Shown here: positions 7,543 to 15,400 of the stretch, one piece after another
How the letters are laid out: every line of letters starts with the position of its first letter
Position numbering within the stretch: the first letter of the stretch is position 1
Assembly (NCBI GenBank): GCA_963545585.1
Contig: CAUUKX010000013.1
Location: 1 to 31,657, forward strand
Direction of reading: 5' to 3'
Source: W11650 sp963545585
GTDB taxonomy: Bacteria > Bacillota > Clostridia > Lachnospirales > Vallitaleaceae
Length of the DNA stretch: 31,657 bases
Made by a program: the position numbers and the translations under genes
The notes under the pieces: model-generated
What the model was told of the DNA's origin: nothing
The model's database searches: none
The model's input: only the letters and a program-made list of their open reading frames with translations

Positions 7543-8953
7543 AGAAAACGGCATCGTTATTTTTGGCGGCACCGGCGATTTGGCTTACCGTAAGCTCTTT
7601 CCGGCATTGTATAATCTTCATGTTCTGGGCGAACTGCCGGCAGATTACCGGATTGTCGGCATTGGTCGGCGGTCGTACACGCAGGAGGAGTATCTGGCGA
7701 TTATTTGCGACTGGCTGCAAAAATATTCGCGGATTAAATATTTGGAGGAGCGTTTTTGTGATTTCGCCCGGCGCATTTCCTATTATCCGATGGATTTTAC
7801 GAATGCCGGGGAATATAACGCTTTGCTCGGCTATTTTACCGAGATTGGATTAAACGGCGAAATTATTTTTTACTACGCAGTGGCGCCTCAATATTTTCTG
7901 CCGATTACGCAGAACTTAAAGGTGCGCGACTGCCGCCTAAACCGCTGCAAGGTCGTTGTGGAAAAGCCTTTCGGCAAAGACCTGTCATCAGCCCATGAAC
8001 TGAGCGAACAGCTAAGGGAAAGCTTTTTGCCGGAGCATATTTATTATATCGACCATTATTTGGGCAAGGAAATGATTTTAAATATTATGACCATCCGCTT
8101 TTTCAATTCTATTTTTAAAGGCGTATGGAATCGGGAATTCATTGATTTTGTTCAAATCAATGCCTTTGAAACGGTCGGCGTCGAGAGCCGGGGCGGGTAT
8201 TATGACGAAAGCGGCGCGCTGCGGGATATGATGCAGAATCATTTGTTTCAAATCCTGTCGATTGTGGCGATGGAAGAGCCAGCCAATATGGAAAGCGAAG
8301 CGATTAAGAAGGCGCAGCAGAGGATTTTTGAGGATTTAAAACCCATTGTGCCGGCGGAGATTGAGCAGTCGATGATTTTGGGGCAATACGAGGGCTATCG
8401 GTCGGAGGAGAAGGTTCGGCCCGATTCGCAGACGGAAACCTATGCGGCAATGCGCATTTTTATTGAAAACGAACGCTGGCGGGATGTGCCTTTTTATATT
8501 CGGACCGGTAAAAAGCTGTTTAGCCGGGAAAGCGAAGTCATTATTCAGTTTAAGGCCACGCCCAAGGCGGCGGAGAGAAATGTGCTGATTATTAAGATTC
8601 AGCCGGATGAGGGGATTTATCTGAAGTTTAACATCAAAAAGCCGGGTCTGGAAAAGGAAGTCCAAACCGTGAAGATGGACTTTTGCCAAAGCTGCATTTT
8701 AGAAAACCGGATCAACACGCCGGAAGCCTATGAACGGCTGCTGAAGGCCTGCATGAACTCGGATAAGAGCCTGTTTTCGCAGTGGAATCAAATTGAAACC
8801 TGCTGGAAGTTCATTGATCAGGCCATAGACAGCTACCGGCAGCATTCCGGCCGGGTCTATCCCTATGCGCCGGGAACGGCCGGGCCGAAAAAAGCGGATC
8901 GTCTGCTGCTGCGGGAAAACCATTCTTGGATTGCGGCGGAAACTTGGGAGTAA
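7511..8953 (+). CDS. zwf: Glucose-6-phosphate 1-dehydrogenase
   Basis: First enzyme of the oxidative pentose phosphate pathway: glucose 6-phosphate plus NADP+ to 6-phosphogluconolactone plus NADPH. About 480 residues, normal for the family. Motifs: nucleotide-binding IFGGTGDLAYRKLFPALYN at 17-35; EKPFGKD at 151-157; active-site block DHYLGKE at 181-187; and the MQNHLFQ stretch that carries the catalytic His. I chose ATG 7511, which has GGAAGGA about 9 nt upstream and overlaps gnd by 32 nt; an in-frame ATG at 7463 would overlap by 80 nt and lacks a good ribosome site. About 100 bp of its 3' end is present again at 9347-9452. No lactonase gene is next to it. Confidence 0.95.
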   Translation: MNGQQQADRNKENGIVIFGGTGDLAYRKLFPALYNLHVLGELPADYRIVGIGRRSYTQEEYLAIICDWLQKYSRIKYLEERFCDFARRISYYPMDFTNAGEYNALLGYFTEIGLNGEIIFYYAVAPQYFLPITQNLKVRDCRLNRCKVVVEKPFGKDLSSAHELSEQLRESFLPEHIYYIDHYLGKEMILNIMTIRFFNSIFKGVWNREFIDFVQINAFETVGVESRGGYYDESGALRDMMQNHLFQILSIVAMEEPANMESEAIKKAQQRIFEDLKPIVPAEIEQSMILGQYEGYRSEEKVRPDSQTETYAAMRIFIENERWRDVPFYIRTGKKLFSRESEVIIQFKATPKAAERNVLIIKIQPDEGIYLKFNIKKPGLEKEVQTVKMDFCQSCILENRINTPEAYERLLKACMNSDKSLFSQWNQIETCWKFIDQAIDSYRQHSGRVYPYAPGTAGPKKADRLLLRENHSWIAAETWE

Positions 8954-8957
8954 AAAG
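8851..8957 (+). repeat. Direct repeat, zwf 3' end, copy 1 (intact gene)
   Basis: The last ~100 bp of zwf. It is about 93% identical to 9347-9452 (7 differences counted over 97 aligned bases). The two copies bracket the TIGR04076 gene. Confidence 0.9.
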
Positions 8958-8979
8958 AATGGCGGAATGAGGTGATTTT

Positions 8980-9294
8980 TTGAAAAAATGCAGAATAACT
9001 GTGATGCGGATGGCTTGTTACCGGGATTTAATGGAAAAATATGAAAATCCGCTCGAGCACCCCTGCGACTTGCATGAGGGTCAGGTTTTTATCGCCAATG
9101 GCTGGCAAAAGCCGGAAGGACTGTGCGACAGCGCCTGGCAGACAATGTCGCCGTTTGTTATGACTTTGGCATATGGGGGGGAAGATATTTACAGCGGCTG
9201 GATGAAAAACAAAAAATCAGTGATGATTTCCTGCAACGACGGCTTTCGGCCGGTCAGCTTTTATATTGAAGCGCTGGGACAAGAGGCGGATTAG
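8980..9294 (+). CDS. TIGR04076 family protein
   Basis: A 104-residue soluble protein of the uncharacterised TIGR04076 family. Recognisable features are the start KKCRITVMRMACYRDLMEKY, CDLHEGQVF, ICDSAW-like LCDSAWQTMSPFV, the glycine run after LAYGG, and ISCNDGFRPVSFYIE at the end. Several conserved Cys (Cys4, Cys13, and those in HPCDL, GLCDS and ISCND) suggest metal or redox chemistry, but no function is established. The start is TTG 8980, with AGGTGA 5-6 nt upstream. It lies 26 nt after zwf and before a duplicated zwf 3' end, so it was probably placed here by a duplication-type rearrangement. Confidence 0.75.
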   Translation: MKKCRITVMRMACYRDLMEKYENPLEHPCDLHEGQVFIANGWQKPEGLCDSAWQTMSPFVMTLAYGGEDIYSGWMKNKKSVMISCNDGFRPVSFYIEALGQEAD

Positions 9295-9346
9295 CGGGTG
9301 CGAGAAAATGCAGTAAATGAGCGGGGAAGATCCCTCAAAAACTGAG

Positions 9347-9452
9347 CCGGTTGTATCCCTATGCACCGGGAACGGCCGGGCCAAAAGAAGCGGACCATCT
9401 GCTGCTGCGGGAAAACCATTCTTGGATTGCGGCGGAAACTTGGCGTAAAAAG
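9347..9452 (+). repeat. Direct repeat, zwf 3' end, copy 2 (orphan fragment)
   Basis: This copy still encodes YPYAPGTAGPK.AD.LLLRE in the zwf frame, with nonsynonymous changes (K to E, R to H). The zwf stop is lost through a 1-nt shift, and the frame runs on to a stop at 9537. There is no ribosome site or start, so it is a remnant, not a gene. Confidence 0.88.
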
Positions 9453-9544
9453 GCAGAACCCTTGGCAGGTAGTGTTGCCCAAAAAGCCGCACAACCGGAC
9501 AGAAATGTGAAGGGTTTCGACAGGAGAAAGTTTGGTTAGAAAGT

Positions 9545-10633
9545 ATGAAAAGAGTAGTGGTATCGGGCTATTATGGCTTTAAAAACTCCGGCGATGATGC
9601 AATCTTGTCGTCGATCTGTGCCGATTTGCGGGCGATTTCGCCGGATTTGGCGGTAACAATTTTATCCAATACCCCCGAAGAAGTGCCGGCCGAATATGGC
9701 TTTCCGGCGGTGCATCGCTTTCGCTTGGGGCAGGTAGTGACAGTCCTGAAAAACTGCGACTTGCTGCTAATGGGCGGCGGGAGCCTGCTGCAGGATGGGA
9801 CCAGTTCCCGGTCGCTGTATTATTATTTGGGGCTGATTTGGCTGGCCAAGCGTTTTGGCGCCAAGGTGATTCTCTATGCCAACGGCATCGGGCCGATCAG
9901 ACGGCGGGTCAATCGCTGGCTGACTCGGCAGATTGTAAGTAAAGTCGATACCATTACCCTGCGCGAGCATTTATCCTTAGAGGTTTTGACCGGGCTGAAA
10001 ATTACCAGACCAAAGATTGCCGTTACGGCCGATCCGGTTTTTAATTTAAAGTTAGACGGTAGTATTTCGGCGGCTGGGATTTGCCAGCGGGAAGGCATTG
10101 ACTTAGAACGGCCGATTGTCGGCGTTATGTTCCGCAGCTGGCAGCAGGAAGAAGCCTATGTCAAAAAGATGGCGGCGCTGTGCGACTATTTAATGGAAAC
10201 TTACGGTGCGCAGATTGTGTTTGTACCGATGCGCTTTCCAGCCGATATTCGGATTGCCGAGGACATTCAGGCCAAAATGCGGGCAGCGGCGGTGGTAATC
10301 CGTCATTATTATACGGCGCAGGAAATCATTGCTTTAATCGGGCAAATGAAGCTGGTTTTAAGTATGCGGCTGCATGCCTTGATTTATGCGGCGGTTCAGG
10401 GTGTGCCGATGATGGGGTTTAACTATGATCCAAAGGTGCTGTATTATGTGAAAGAACTGGACGTGGAATGTGTCAATCACATGCATCATATCCGCTTAGA
10501 GGAAATTGAGGAAAGCATTGCCGCTATGATGAAAAGTCCCGAAGCCTACCGGCAAAAAATCGCGGTCAATACCGCCCGCCTGAAAAAAGAGGCCAAGGAA
10601 AACCGGGCTTATTTGGCGGAGCTGCTGGAGTGA
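9545..10633 (+). CDS. csaB: Polysaccharide pyruvyl transferase CsaB
   Basis: An enzyme that transfers a pyruvyl group to a cell-wall polysaccharide; in S-layer Bacillota the ketal-pyruvate anchors proteins with SLH domains. 362 residues, a normal length. Recognisable blocks: GYYGFKNSGDDAIL at 8-21, LLMGGGSLLQDGTSSRSLYYY, YANGIGPI, and the C-terminal SMRLHALIYAAVQGVPMMGF with FNYDPK. This is the PF04230 fold. ATG 9545 is the only reasonable start; the nearest strong AGGAG is 20 nt upstream, so translation initiation may be weak or use GAAAG. It is not in an obvious operon with its neighbours. Its presence predicts SLH proteins elsewhere in the genome. Confidence 0.88.
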   Translation: MKRVVVSGYYGFKNSGDDAILSSICADLRAISPDLAVTILSNTPEEVPAEYGFPAVHRFRLGQVVTVLKNCDLLLMGGGSLLQDGTSSRSLYYYLGLIWLAKRFGAKVILYANGIGPIRRRVNRWLTRQIVSKVDTITLREHLSLEVLTGLKITRPKIAVTADPVFNLKLDGSISAAGICQREGIDLERPIVGVMFRSWQQEEAYVKKMAALCDYLMETYGAQIVFVPMRFPADIRIAEDIQAKMRAAAVVIRHYYTAQEIIALIGQMKLVLSMRLHALIYAAVQGVPMMGFNYDPKVLYYVKELDVECVNHMHHIRLEEIEESIAAMMKSPEAYRQKIAVNTARLKKEAKENRAYLAELLE

Positions 10634-10757
10634 AATTTTGATGAGGAAAATTTTGACTTTTTTTACTTTTTAATGAAAAATAAAAAAATAAAGTGTGTTG
10701 TTTTTGGGATATGCATTATTTTATGTGGCAAGTTTAATTAACTAAAAGGAGGTTTTT

Positions 10758-11792
10758 ATGAAAAAGATTTTATCAGTTATTCTTTCTATTGTAATGATTT
10801 TTACTATGCTGACAACCTTTTTTGTTATTACGCCAGAAGCAAAAGTTGTAGAGCAGTATACAGTGTCAGCGGCTCTTAATAATCCAGAAATATATGATTA
10901 CTTAGTTAAAAAGGGTAAACTTGATGAGTTTTATCGGGCACAAAATGAGATTCGGTATAATCAATATGAAATATCCGCAAGCTATATAAATGAAACTCTT
11001 GGCGAGAAGCTATTGCGGGTTGAGGATGTGCAAAATATTAGTAGAAAATTTGACTTGCAGCTGCCGTTAGAAACAAATGGTGTTATTGACAATGGTACTA
11101 TAATTATTCAGCGAAATGTTTTGGGAAATATTATCGACATTTGGTATCTTTATTATATTATGTTAGATAGTGTATTCTCTGTACAGGCGGCAATGGTCGA
11201 TGCGGATAATCCATTAGATGATATTTCCGGCACTATTTCCCTATATTATCTTCAAAATAGTACGTGGACATATAAAGATAAAAAGACTTTTAGCAAAAAG
11301 ATAGTGAGAAATGGTATTGTTTATAGATGGATTGTTCCCAAGTGGGGAGTAAAGGAAAAATTTGAATATGATATTACCGTGGCAGACAATGGACTAAAGC
11401 ATCATTTTAAGAATACAAATAAAGATAATTATACAAGATATAACTTTGTAGCTGCGCCGTATGATAGTTTTTCGGCAAATGGAGGTCAACGTCATCATTT
11501 TGTGCCTGCGACATCTCTGAGAAGGAATGGGTTTAATGCTTCAAAAGCATATTGCATTAGAATGATGACTGAGGATCATAAGCGAACAGGAAGCTATGGC
11601 AGTTCCTCTTATGTATCAGAAATGACAGCTTTGTTAAAGGATAAGAAATATGTAGAGGCTTTGCAAAAAGAAGTGGATGATTTAAAGGCCAAAATGGATA
11701 GTGAGGGTGTTTTCGGTACTTTGCAGCAAAAATATTATTATGAGGTCGTAACTTGTCTTTATAATTACGAAAAACTGTTTGGAGTACAGTAA
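10758..11792 (+). CDS. Secreted HNH-like toxin candidate
   Basis: A 344-residue protein exported by Sec: basic start MKK, a hydrophobic core to about residue 25, and a likely cleavage after PEA (28). Residues 30-145 are not recognised. Residues 148-232 look like a small beta-rich domain (DADNPLDDISGTISLYY, WIVPKWGVKEKFEYDITVADNG, YNFVAAPY). The C-terminal part has GGQRHHFVP at 242-250 (His246, His247), then MMTEDHKRTGSYGSS at 269-283 (His274), and a helix-rich tail. This HH...DH..T spacing is that of HNH-like nuclease tips of polymorphic toxins. It lacks an LXG, RHS or WXG delivery domain. The start has a strong AAAGGAGG site. The next gene, 11 nt on, is a probable immunity gene. Low GC and isolation suggest an acquired cassette. 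The nuclease role is an inference. Confidence 0.6.
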   Translation: MKKILSVILSIVMIFTMLTTFFVITPEAKVVEQYTVSAALNNPEIYDYLVKKGKLDEFYRAQNEIRYNQYEISASYINETLGEKLLRVEDVQNISRKFDLQLPLETNGVIDNGTIIIQRNVLGNIIDIWYLYYIMLDSVFSVQAAMVDADNPLDDISGTISLYYLQNSTWTYKDKKTFSKKIVRNGIVYRWIVPKWGVKEKFEYDITVADNGLKHHFKNTNKDNYTRYNFVAAPYDSFSANGGQRHHFVPATSLRRNGFNASKAYCIRMMTEDHKRTGSYGSSSYVSEMTALLKDKKYVEALQKEVDDLKAKMDSEGVFGTLQQKYYYEVVTCLYNYEKLFGVQ

Positions 11793-11803
11793 GGGGAGAA
11801 AGT

Positions 11804-12331
11804 TTGAAAACATTATCTGTTATTCCGCATGAGGGAATTGGTTCGTTAAAATTAGGAATGTCGCCGGAACAGATTTTAACCGCATTGGCTGAGTTATACG
11901 CAGAATTTTCTATTGGGAACAGCGGTAATATCAAAATTGCCCAAGAGAAAGAAGAGGATGGTTTTACCCTACGTTATTTTAATAATTGTGTGTTTTTTAT
12001 GGTTCGTTATCAAGGCGAGCGTGCGGTAGAAATAGGAGTTGATTATGAGATTCAAAAATATGCTGAGGTAACTCTTTATGACAAGAGTGTTTTTACTACT
12101 TTGGCGGAGGAAATGGTAGCTTTTTTAAAGCAATACAGTTCCTGTGTTTATGAATGGGATGATGAGGATTTAAGCACGAATTATGAATTTCCAGCGATTG
12201 GCGTTCGGCTGTGGCGGGAGGATGCCTTTCATCCTAAATTACTCTTGGATAAAAAATATATGGAAGAAATGAAACTTGTTATTGACGATATGTACCATTA
12301 TTTATACTTTGAAATTGTGGCGGTTTTGTAA
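11804..12331 (+). CDS. Probable immunity protein for the HNH-like toxin
   Basis: A 175-residue acidic protein with no signal peptide, so cytoplasmic. The N-terminal motif IPHEGIGSLKLGMSPEQI resembles the (P)G.G...LGMS..E start found in several immunity families next to polymorphic toxins. The rest is rich in aromatic and acidic residues (EWDDEDLSTNYEFPAIGVRLWRED). The start is TTG 11804 with GGGGAGA 6 nt before it. It follows the toxin candidate by 11 nt and is closed by a terminator, so the two form a two-gene unit. The role rests on position, size and charge; I do not know a named family. Confidence 0.5.
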   Translation: MKTLSVIPHEGIGSLKLGMSPEQILTALAELYAEFSIGNSGNIKIAQEKEEDGFTLRYFNNCVFFMVRYQGERAVEIGVDYEIQKYAEVTLYDKSVFTTLAEEMVAFLKQYSSCVYEWDDEDLSTNYEFPAIGVRLWREDAFHPKLLLDKKYMEEMKLVIDDMYHYLYFEIVAVL

Positions 12332-12337
12332 TCGCCG

Positions 12338-12374
12338 GCGCAGCACAGTAATTTTTCTGGGCTGCGCTTTTTTA
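12338..12374 (+). terminator. Intrinsic terminator of the toxin/immunity unit
   Basis: GCGCAGCACAG and CTGGGCTGCGC pair with one A-G mismatch around AATTTTT-type loop, followed by TTTTTTT. Confidence 0.85.
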
Positions 12375-12378
12375 TGCA

Positions 12379-12548
12379 CTCAACTTTCCCCTGTCGAAGC
12401 GCTATGCGCTTCTGCGCAGGCGCGCAACCTGCATAGCGAAAAGGGGAGGCTTTTTGGCAAATATAGTTAAGGCGTTCGGCGAACAGAAAAGCGAGAAGGC
12501 AAAGTTTTTTTGCGAACAGACTGTTCTGACGAACAGGAAAAAGTTGAG
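12379..12548. repeat. Structured repeat element with inverted ends, copy 1
   Basis: A 170-bp element. It begins CTCAACTTTCCCC and ends with the inverse, GGAAAAAGTTGAG, so the ends form an inverted repeat. Inside is hairpin GAAGCGC-tat-GCGCTTC (12396-12412) followed by TGCGCAGGCG, which is the same unit as at 17182-17310. Near the right end, ACTGTTCTGACGAACAG matches the end of the 17-kb copy and the last bases of the window. No transposase is encoded, so this is a non-autonomous or structural repeat. Confidence 0.75.
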
Positions 12549-12619
12549 TTATAGTGTAGGGTATTTAGGATTGATATGACAAGGGAGAAAGGCGAAAGAA
12601 GATTTTCATTTTTTCGGCA

Positions 12620-12648
12620 TAGACTATTGGCCGGACTTATTGTATAAT
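12620..12648 (+). promoter_or_regulatory. Promoter of the candidate small RNA / malQ leader
   Basis: TAGACT at 12620-12625 and a perfect TATAAT at 12643-12648, 17 nt apart. The expected transcript start is near 12656. Confidence 0.65.
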
Positions 12649-12655
12649 GATAGTG

Positions 12656-12796
12656 TCAGACTTAGCCAACGAATGGTGCGGTGATTTCTTCACGAAAAAG
12701 GTGGCTGCGTTTGGAAATCAACCGCCGGTTTAGCGGTTAAAACAGTGCTTTGTACTTTGCTGCTCAACGTTTCTCATTTATAGGCTTGGCTTTTTT
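12656..12796 (+). ncRNA. Candidate structured small RNA or malQ leader with terminator
   Basis: A predicted transcript of about 140 nt. AGCCAA near 12665 pairs with TTGGCT at 12786-12791, closing the whole region and running into TTTTTT. Inside are hairpins GTGA-tttct-TCAC, AACCGC-cggttta-GCGGTT and AGTGC-ttt-GTACT. It has a good promoter and no ORF. It could be a free small RNA (6S-like in design, but I do not see the 6S consensus) or an attenuator controlling malQ, whose start is 78 nt downstream. I recognise no known riboswitch class. Confidence 0.5.
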
Positions 12797-12873
12797 AGGC
12801 GGCGAGGGATCGACCGATTGTGCGTAAGGGCAGGTTGAGTTTATTACCTTAATTATTGGAAAGGAGCATATCA

Positions 12874-14418
12874 ATGAAAGAAAAGGGACTTCCCAGTTGG
12901 AAGAAAATGAAACGCAAATCCGGTGTTTTGCTGCATCCGACTTCTTTTCCGGGGCCGTATGGAATCGGTGATTTGGGCCCGAGTGCGTATTATTTTATCA
13001 ATTTTTTGGAGGAAACCGGACAACAGCTGTGGCAAGTGCTGCCGCTGGGGCCGACCGGTTACGGTGATTCACCGTATCAGTCGTTTTCTTCCTTTGCCGG
13101 ACAGCCGCTTATCATCAGTATTGATCAGCTGATGGAGTGGAAGCTAATAGAACCGGTTGATGTTTCCCTGCGTGAATGGGAAGCGGTCTGTATCAATTAC
13201 GGGGAACTGATTCCTTATAAATATGAGATTCTGCGCAAAGCTTATGCCAATTTTAAGGCTTTGTCGGAAAAAGAGGATTTAAAGCTGGCTTACGCTGCGT
13301 TTGTTAAGGAGCAAAAGAATTGGCTGGAAAATTATGCGACATTTATGGCGGTCAAAGATTATCATGACGGCGTGATGTGGACGCAGTGGGCGGCCGATAT
13401 TGCTTTTCCGACGAAGGATTCCCTGCGCAAATGGCAGGACAAGCTGCGGGATGAGATTGGTTTTTACCAATTTCTGCAATTTGCTTTCTTCAAGCAGTGG
13501 TTTGAGCTGAAAGAATATGCCAATCAAAAAGGAATTCAGATTGTCGGTGATATTCCGATTTTTGTGGCGTTTGACAGCGCTGACGTTTGGGCGAACAAGG
13601 ATTTGTTTATGCTGGACACCAAGGGCTATCCGACTCGGGTAGCGGGAGTGCCGCCGGATTATTTCAGTGCCACCGGCCAGTTGTGGGGCAATCCTTTGTA
13701 TGACTGGAAAAAACATAAGGCCGAGGGCTATCGCTGGTGGGTGGCCAGAGTCAGCCAAAACCTGAAAATGTATGATTATCTGCGAATTGACCATTTCCGA
13801 GGCTTTGCTGAGTTTTGGGCAATTCCTTACGGCAATAAAACGGCGATTGAGGGCGAATGGCTGCCCGGGCCGGGCGCAGATTTGTTCCGTGCCTTCCAAA
13901 AAGAACTGGGTGAGGAAATTCCGATTATTGCAGAGGATTTGGGCTTGATTACGCCGGACGTCGAGGAGCTGCGGGATGCTTTTCAACTGCCGGGCATGAA
14001 AATTTTGCAGTTTGGCTTTGAAAATATAGAAGAAAACGGCGATTTGCCGCATTATTATCCGCGCAACTCGATTTGCTATACCGGCACGCATGACAATGAC
14101 ACGACACTGGGCTGGTATGAAAAGCTGCCGGAAGTGTCCAAGGATAAGATTCGCCGCTACTTAAATACAGATGCCAATACGATTTGCTGGGATTTTATCC
14201 GGTTGTGTTTCGGTTCGGTGTCGAAAATGGCAATCGTACCCTTACAGGATATCTTATCCTTTGGTTCGTTTTCCCGGATGAATACACCGGGGGTAGAGGC
14301 CGGCAACTGGCAGTGGCGCTATACTGCCGAGATGTTAAGTCCGCATATCCGCGGTCAGCTCAGTTATGTGACGAAGCTGTACGGGCGCGACCGGCTGCCA
14401 GAGGAAGAGCAGGCTTAG
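12874..14418 (+). CDS. malQ: 4-alpha-glucanotransferase (amylomaltase, GH77)
   Basis: A cytoplasmic GH77 enzyme that moves alpha-1,4-glucan segments between maltodextrins, releasing glucose. 514 residues, normal for bacterial MalQ. Catalytic residues are visible: nucleophile Asp306 in YLRIDHFRG, acid/base Glu354 in IIAEDLG, and Asp407 in TGTHDND. The N-terminal HPTSFPGPYGIGDLGP and the PLGPTGYGDSPYQ and FVAFDSADVWA blocks are characteristic. ATG 12874 has AAAGGAG 8 nt upstream; an in-frame TTG at 12856 would place that site inside the gene. It lies behind the candidate RNA/leader. No other maltodextrin genes are adjacent, and plsC follows 18 nt later. Confidence 0.96.
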   Translation: MKEKGLPSWKKMKRKSGVLLHPTSFPGPYGIGDLGPSAYYFINFLEETGQQLWQVLPLGPTGYGDSPYQSFSSFAGQPLIISIDQLMEWKLIEPVDVSLREWEAVCINYGELIPYKYEILRKAYANFKALSEKEDLKLAYAAFVKEQKNWLENYATFMAVKDYHDGVMWTQWAADIAFPTKDSLRKWQDKLRDEIGFYQFLQFAFFKQWFELKEYANQKGIQIVGDIPIFVAFDSADVWANKDLFMLDTKGYPTRVAGVPPDYFSATGQLWGNPLYDWKKHKAEGYRWWVARVSQNLKMYDYLRIDHFRGFAEFWAIPYGNKTAIEGEWLPGPGADLFRAFQKELGEEIPIIAEDLGLITPDVEELRDAFQLPGMKILQFGFENIEENGDLPHYYPRNSICYTGTHDNDTTLGWYEKLPEVSKDKIRRYLNTDANTICWDFIRLCFGSVSKMAIVPLQDILSFGSFSRMNTPGVEAGNWQWRYTAEMLSPHIRGQLSYVTKLYGRDRLPEEEQA

Positions 14419-14436
14419 TGAGGAAAGGAGTTTGCA

Positions 14437-15180
14437 ATGCGTAAAATCTTAATCTTTGCCTATGTTGGTATTTTTTTTCTGATGACTTTGCCGCTGCTGC
14501 TGCTTTACTGGCTGCTGGGTCTGTTTAGTGTGGCGCTGCGCAACCGTTTGACCTTTGCGACTGCTCAGTTTTTTTTCCGCAGTGTGCTGATCTGTCTGGG
14601 AGCGGAGGTGGATGTTCGGGGGTTAGAGCATATTCCGGCGGCAGGAACGATATTGTTTGCCGGGAATCATAAAGGAACGCTTGATGTGGCGCTGCTTTTG
14701 GCCTATCTGCCGAAACCGGCCGGTTTTATCGCAAAGGACAATCTGGCGGGGATTCCGATTTTAAGCTGGTGGATGCTGGGCTTTGGCTGCTTGTTCTTAG
14801 ACCGGAACAATGCCCGGCGAGCCTTGACGACGATTTTACGAGGGATTGAAAATATGAAAAAAGGGCAGTCCTATGTCATTTTCCCGGAGGGTACCCGGCA
14901 GATAAACAGCAATGAATTGCTGCCGTTTAAGCGCGGGAGCCTCAAGCTGGCGGAACGGTCGGAATCGCTGATTGTGCCGTTTGCGCTGCGGGGAACGGAT
15001 GAAATGTTTGAAGCCAATCATTATAATCCCCGGCCGGGCAAGCTTTATCTCAGGTTCGGTCAGCCGATTGACATGAAAAATCTGTCGGCGGAGGAAGTCA
15101 AGCAGATTCATGAATATGTCGAGGGGAAGGTCAGAGACTTGTTTGCGGAAACATTTACAGATACGGAGAAATGCCAATGA
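14437..15180 (+). CDS. plsC: 1-acyl-sn-glycerol-3-phosphate acyltransferase
   Basis: A membrane-associated acyltransferase that converts lysophosphatidic acid to phosphatidic acid in phospholipid synthesis. 247 residues. A hydrophobic N-terminal segment (about 5-32) anchors it. The catalytic HX4D motif is NHKGTLD (His78, Asp83); the second block FPEGTRQ is at 149-155, and IVPFALRGTDEMF is the later conserved block. The ATG has AAAGGAG about 7 nt upstream. It follows malQ closely, and its stop overlaps the start of the zinc-ribbon gene (ATGA). PlsC paralogues with different acceptors exist, so the exact substrate is not certain. Confidence 0.9.
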   Translation: MRKILIFAYVGIFFLMTLPLLLLYWLLGLFSVALRNRLTFATAQFFFRSVLICLGAEVDVRGLEHIPAAGTILFAGNHKGTLDVALLLAYLPKPAGFIAKDNLAGIPILSWWMLGFGCLFLDRNNARRALTTILRGIENMKKGQSYVIFPEGTRQINSNELLPFKRGSLKLAERSESLIVPFALRGTDEMFEANHYNPRPGKLYLRFGQPIDMKNLSAEEVKQIHEYVEGKVRDLFAETFTDTEKCQ

Positions 15181-15386
15181 ATTGTCCAAAATGCAGGAGC
15201 GGGAATTGTCAAATCATCACCGAGGTGAAGACGAAAGGAAAAGATTATTCGGCCGGAAACGGCTGCTGCGGCTTTCTTTTGTTTGGCCCGATTGGAATGC
15301 TGTGCGGGCTTTGTGCCGAGGGCAAGCAAACGACATCGGTCAACTACTGGGTTTGTCACAACTGCGGCCATAAGTTTAAGCTGTAA
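15177..15386 (+). CDS. Small zinc-ribbon protein
   Basis: A 69-residue protein with two CxxC knuckles, CPKC at 3-6 and CHNC near 61-64, the usual plan of a zinc ribbon. Between them is a Gly/Cys-rich hydrophobic stretch, NGCCGFLLFGPIGMLCGLC, which may insert into or touch the membrane. ATG 15177 is chosen over ATG 15171, because GGAG at 15165-15168 is at proper distance, and because it overlaps the plsC stop (ATGA). No specific function is known to me. Confidence 0.7.
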   Translation: MNCPKCRSGNCQIITEVKTKGKDYSAGNGCCGFLLFGPIGMLCGLCAEGKQTTSVNYWVCHNCGHKFKL

Positions 15387-15400
15387 GTAAGTGTGGACGT

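Noticed and set aside
9351..9539. 62-codon ORF matching the Zwf C-terminus
   Set aside because: It is the duplicated zwf 3' fragment read through a shifted stop, without a start site; treated as a repeat remnant.
12656..12796. 6S RNA assignment for the candidate RNA
   Set aside because: Overall design fits loosely, but the 6S consensus bases are not visible and the length is short, so it is left unassigned.
13279..14091. 270-codon minus-strand ORF
   Set aside because: It is fully antisense to malQ, whose frame has all catalytic motifs; a mirror effect of codon bias.
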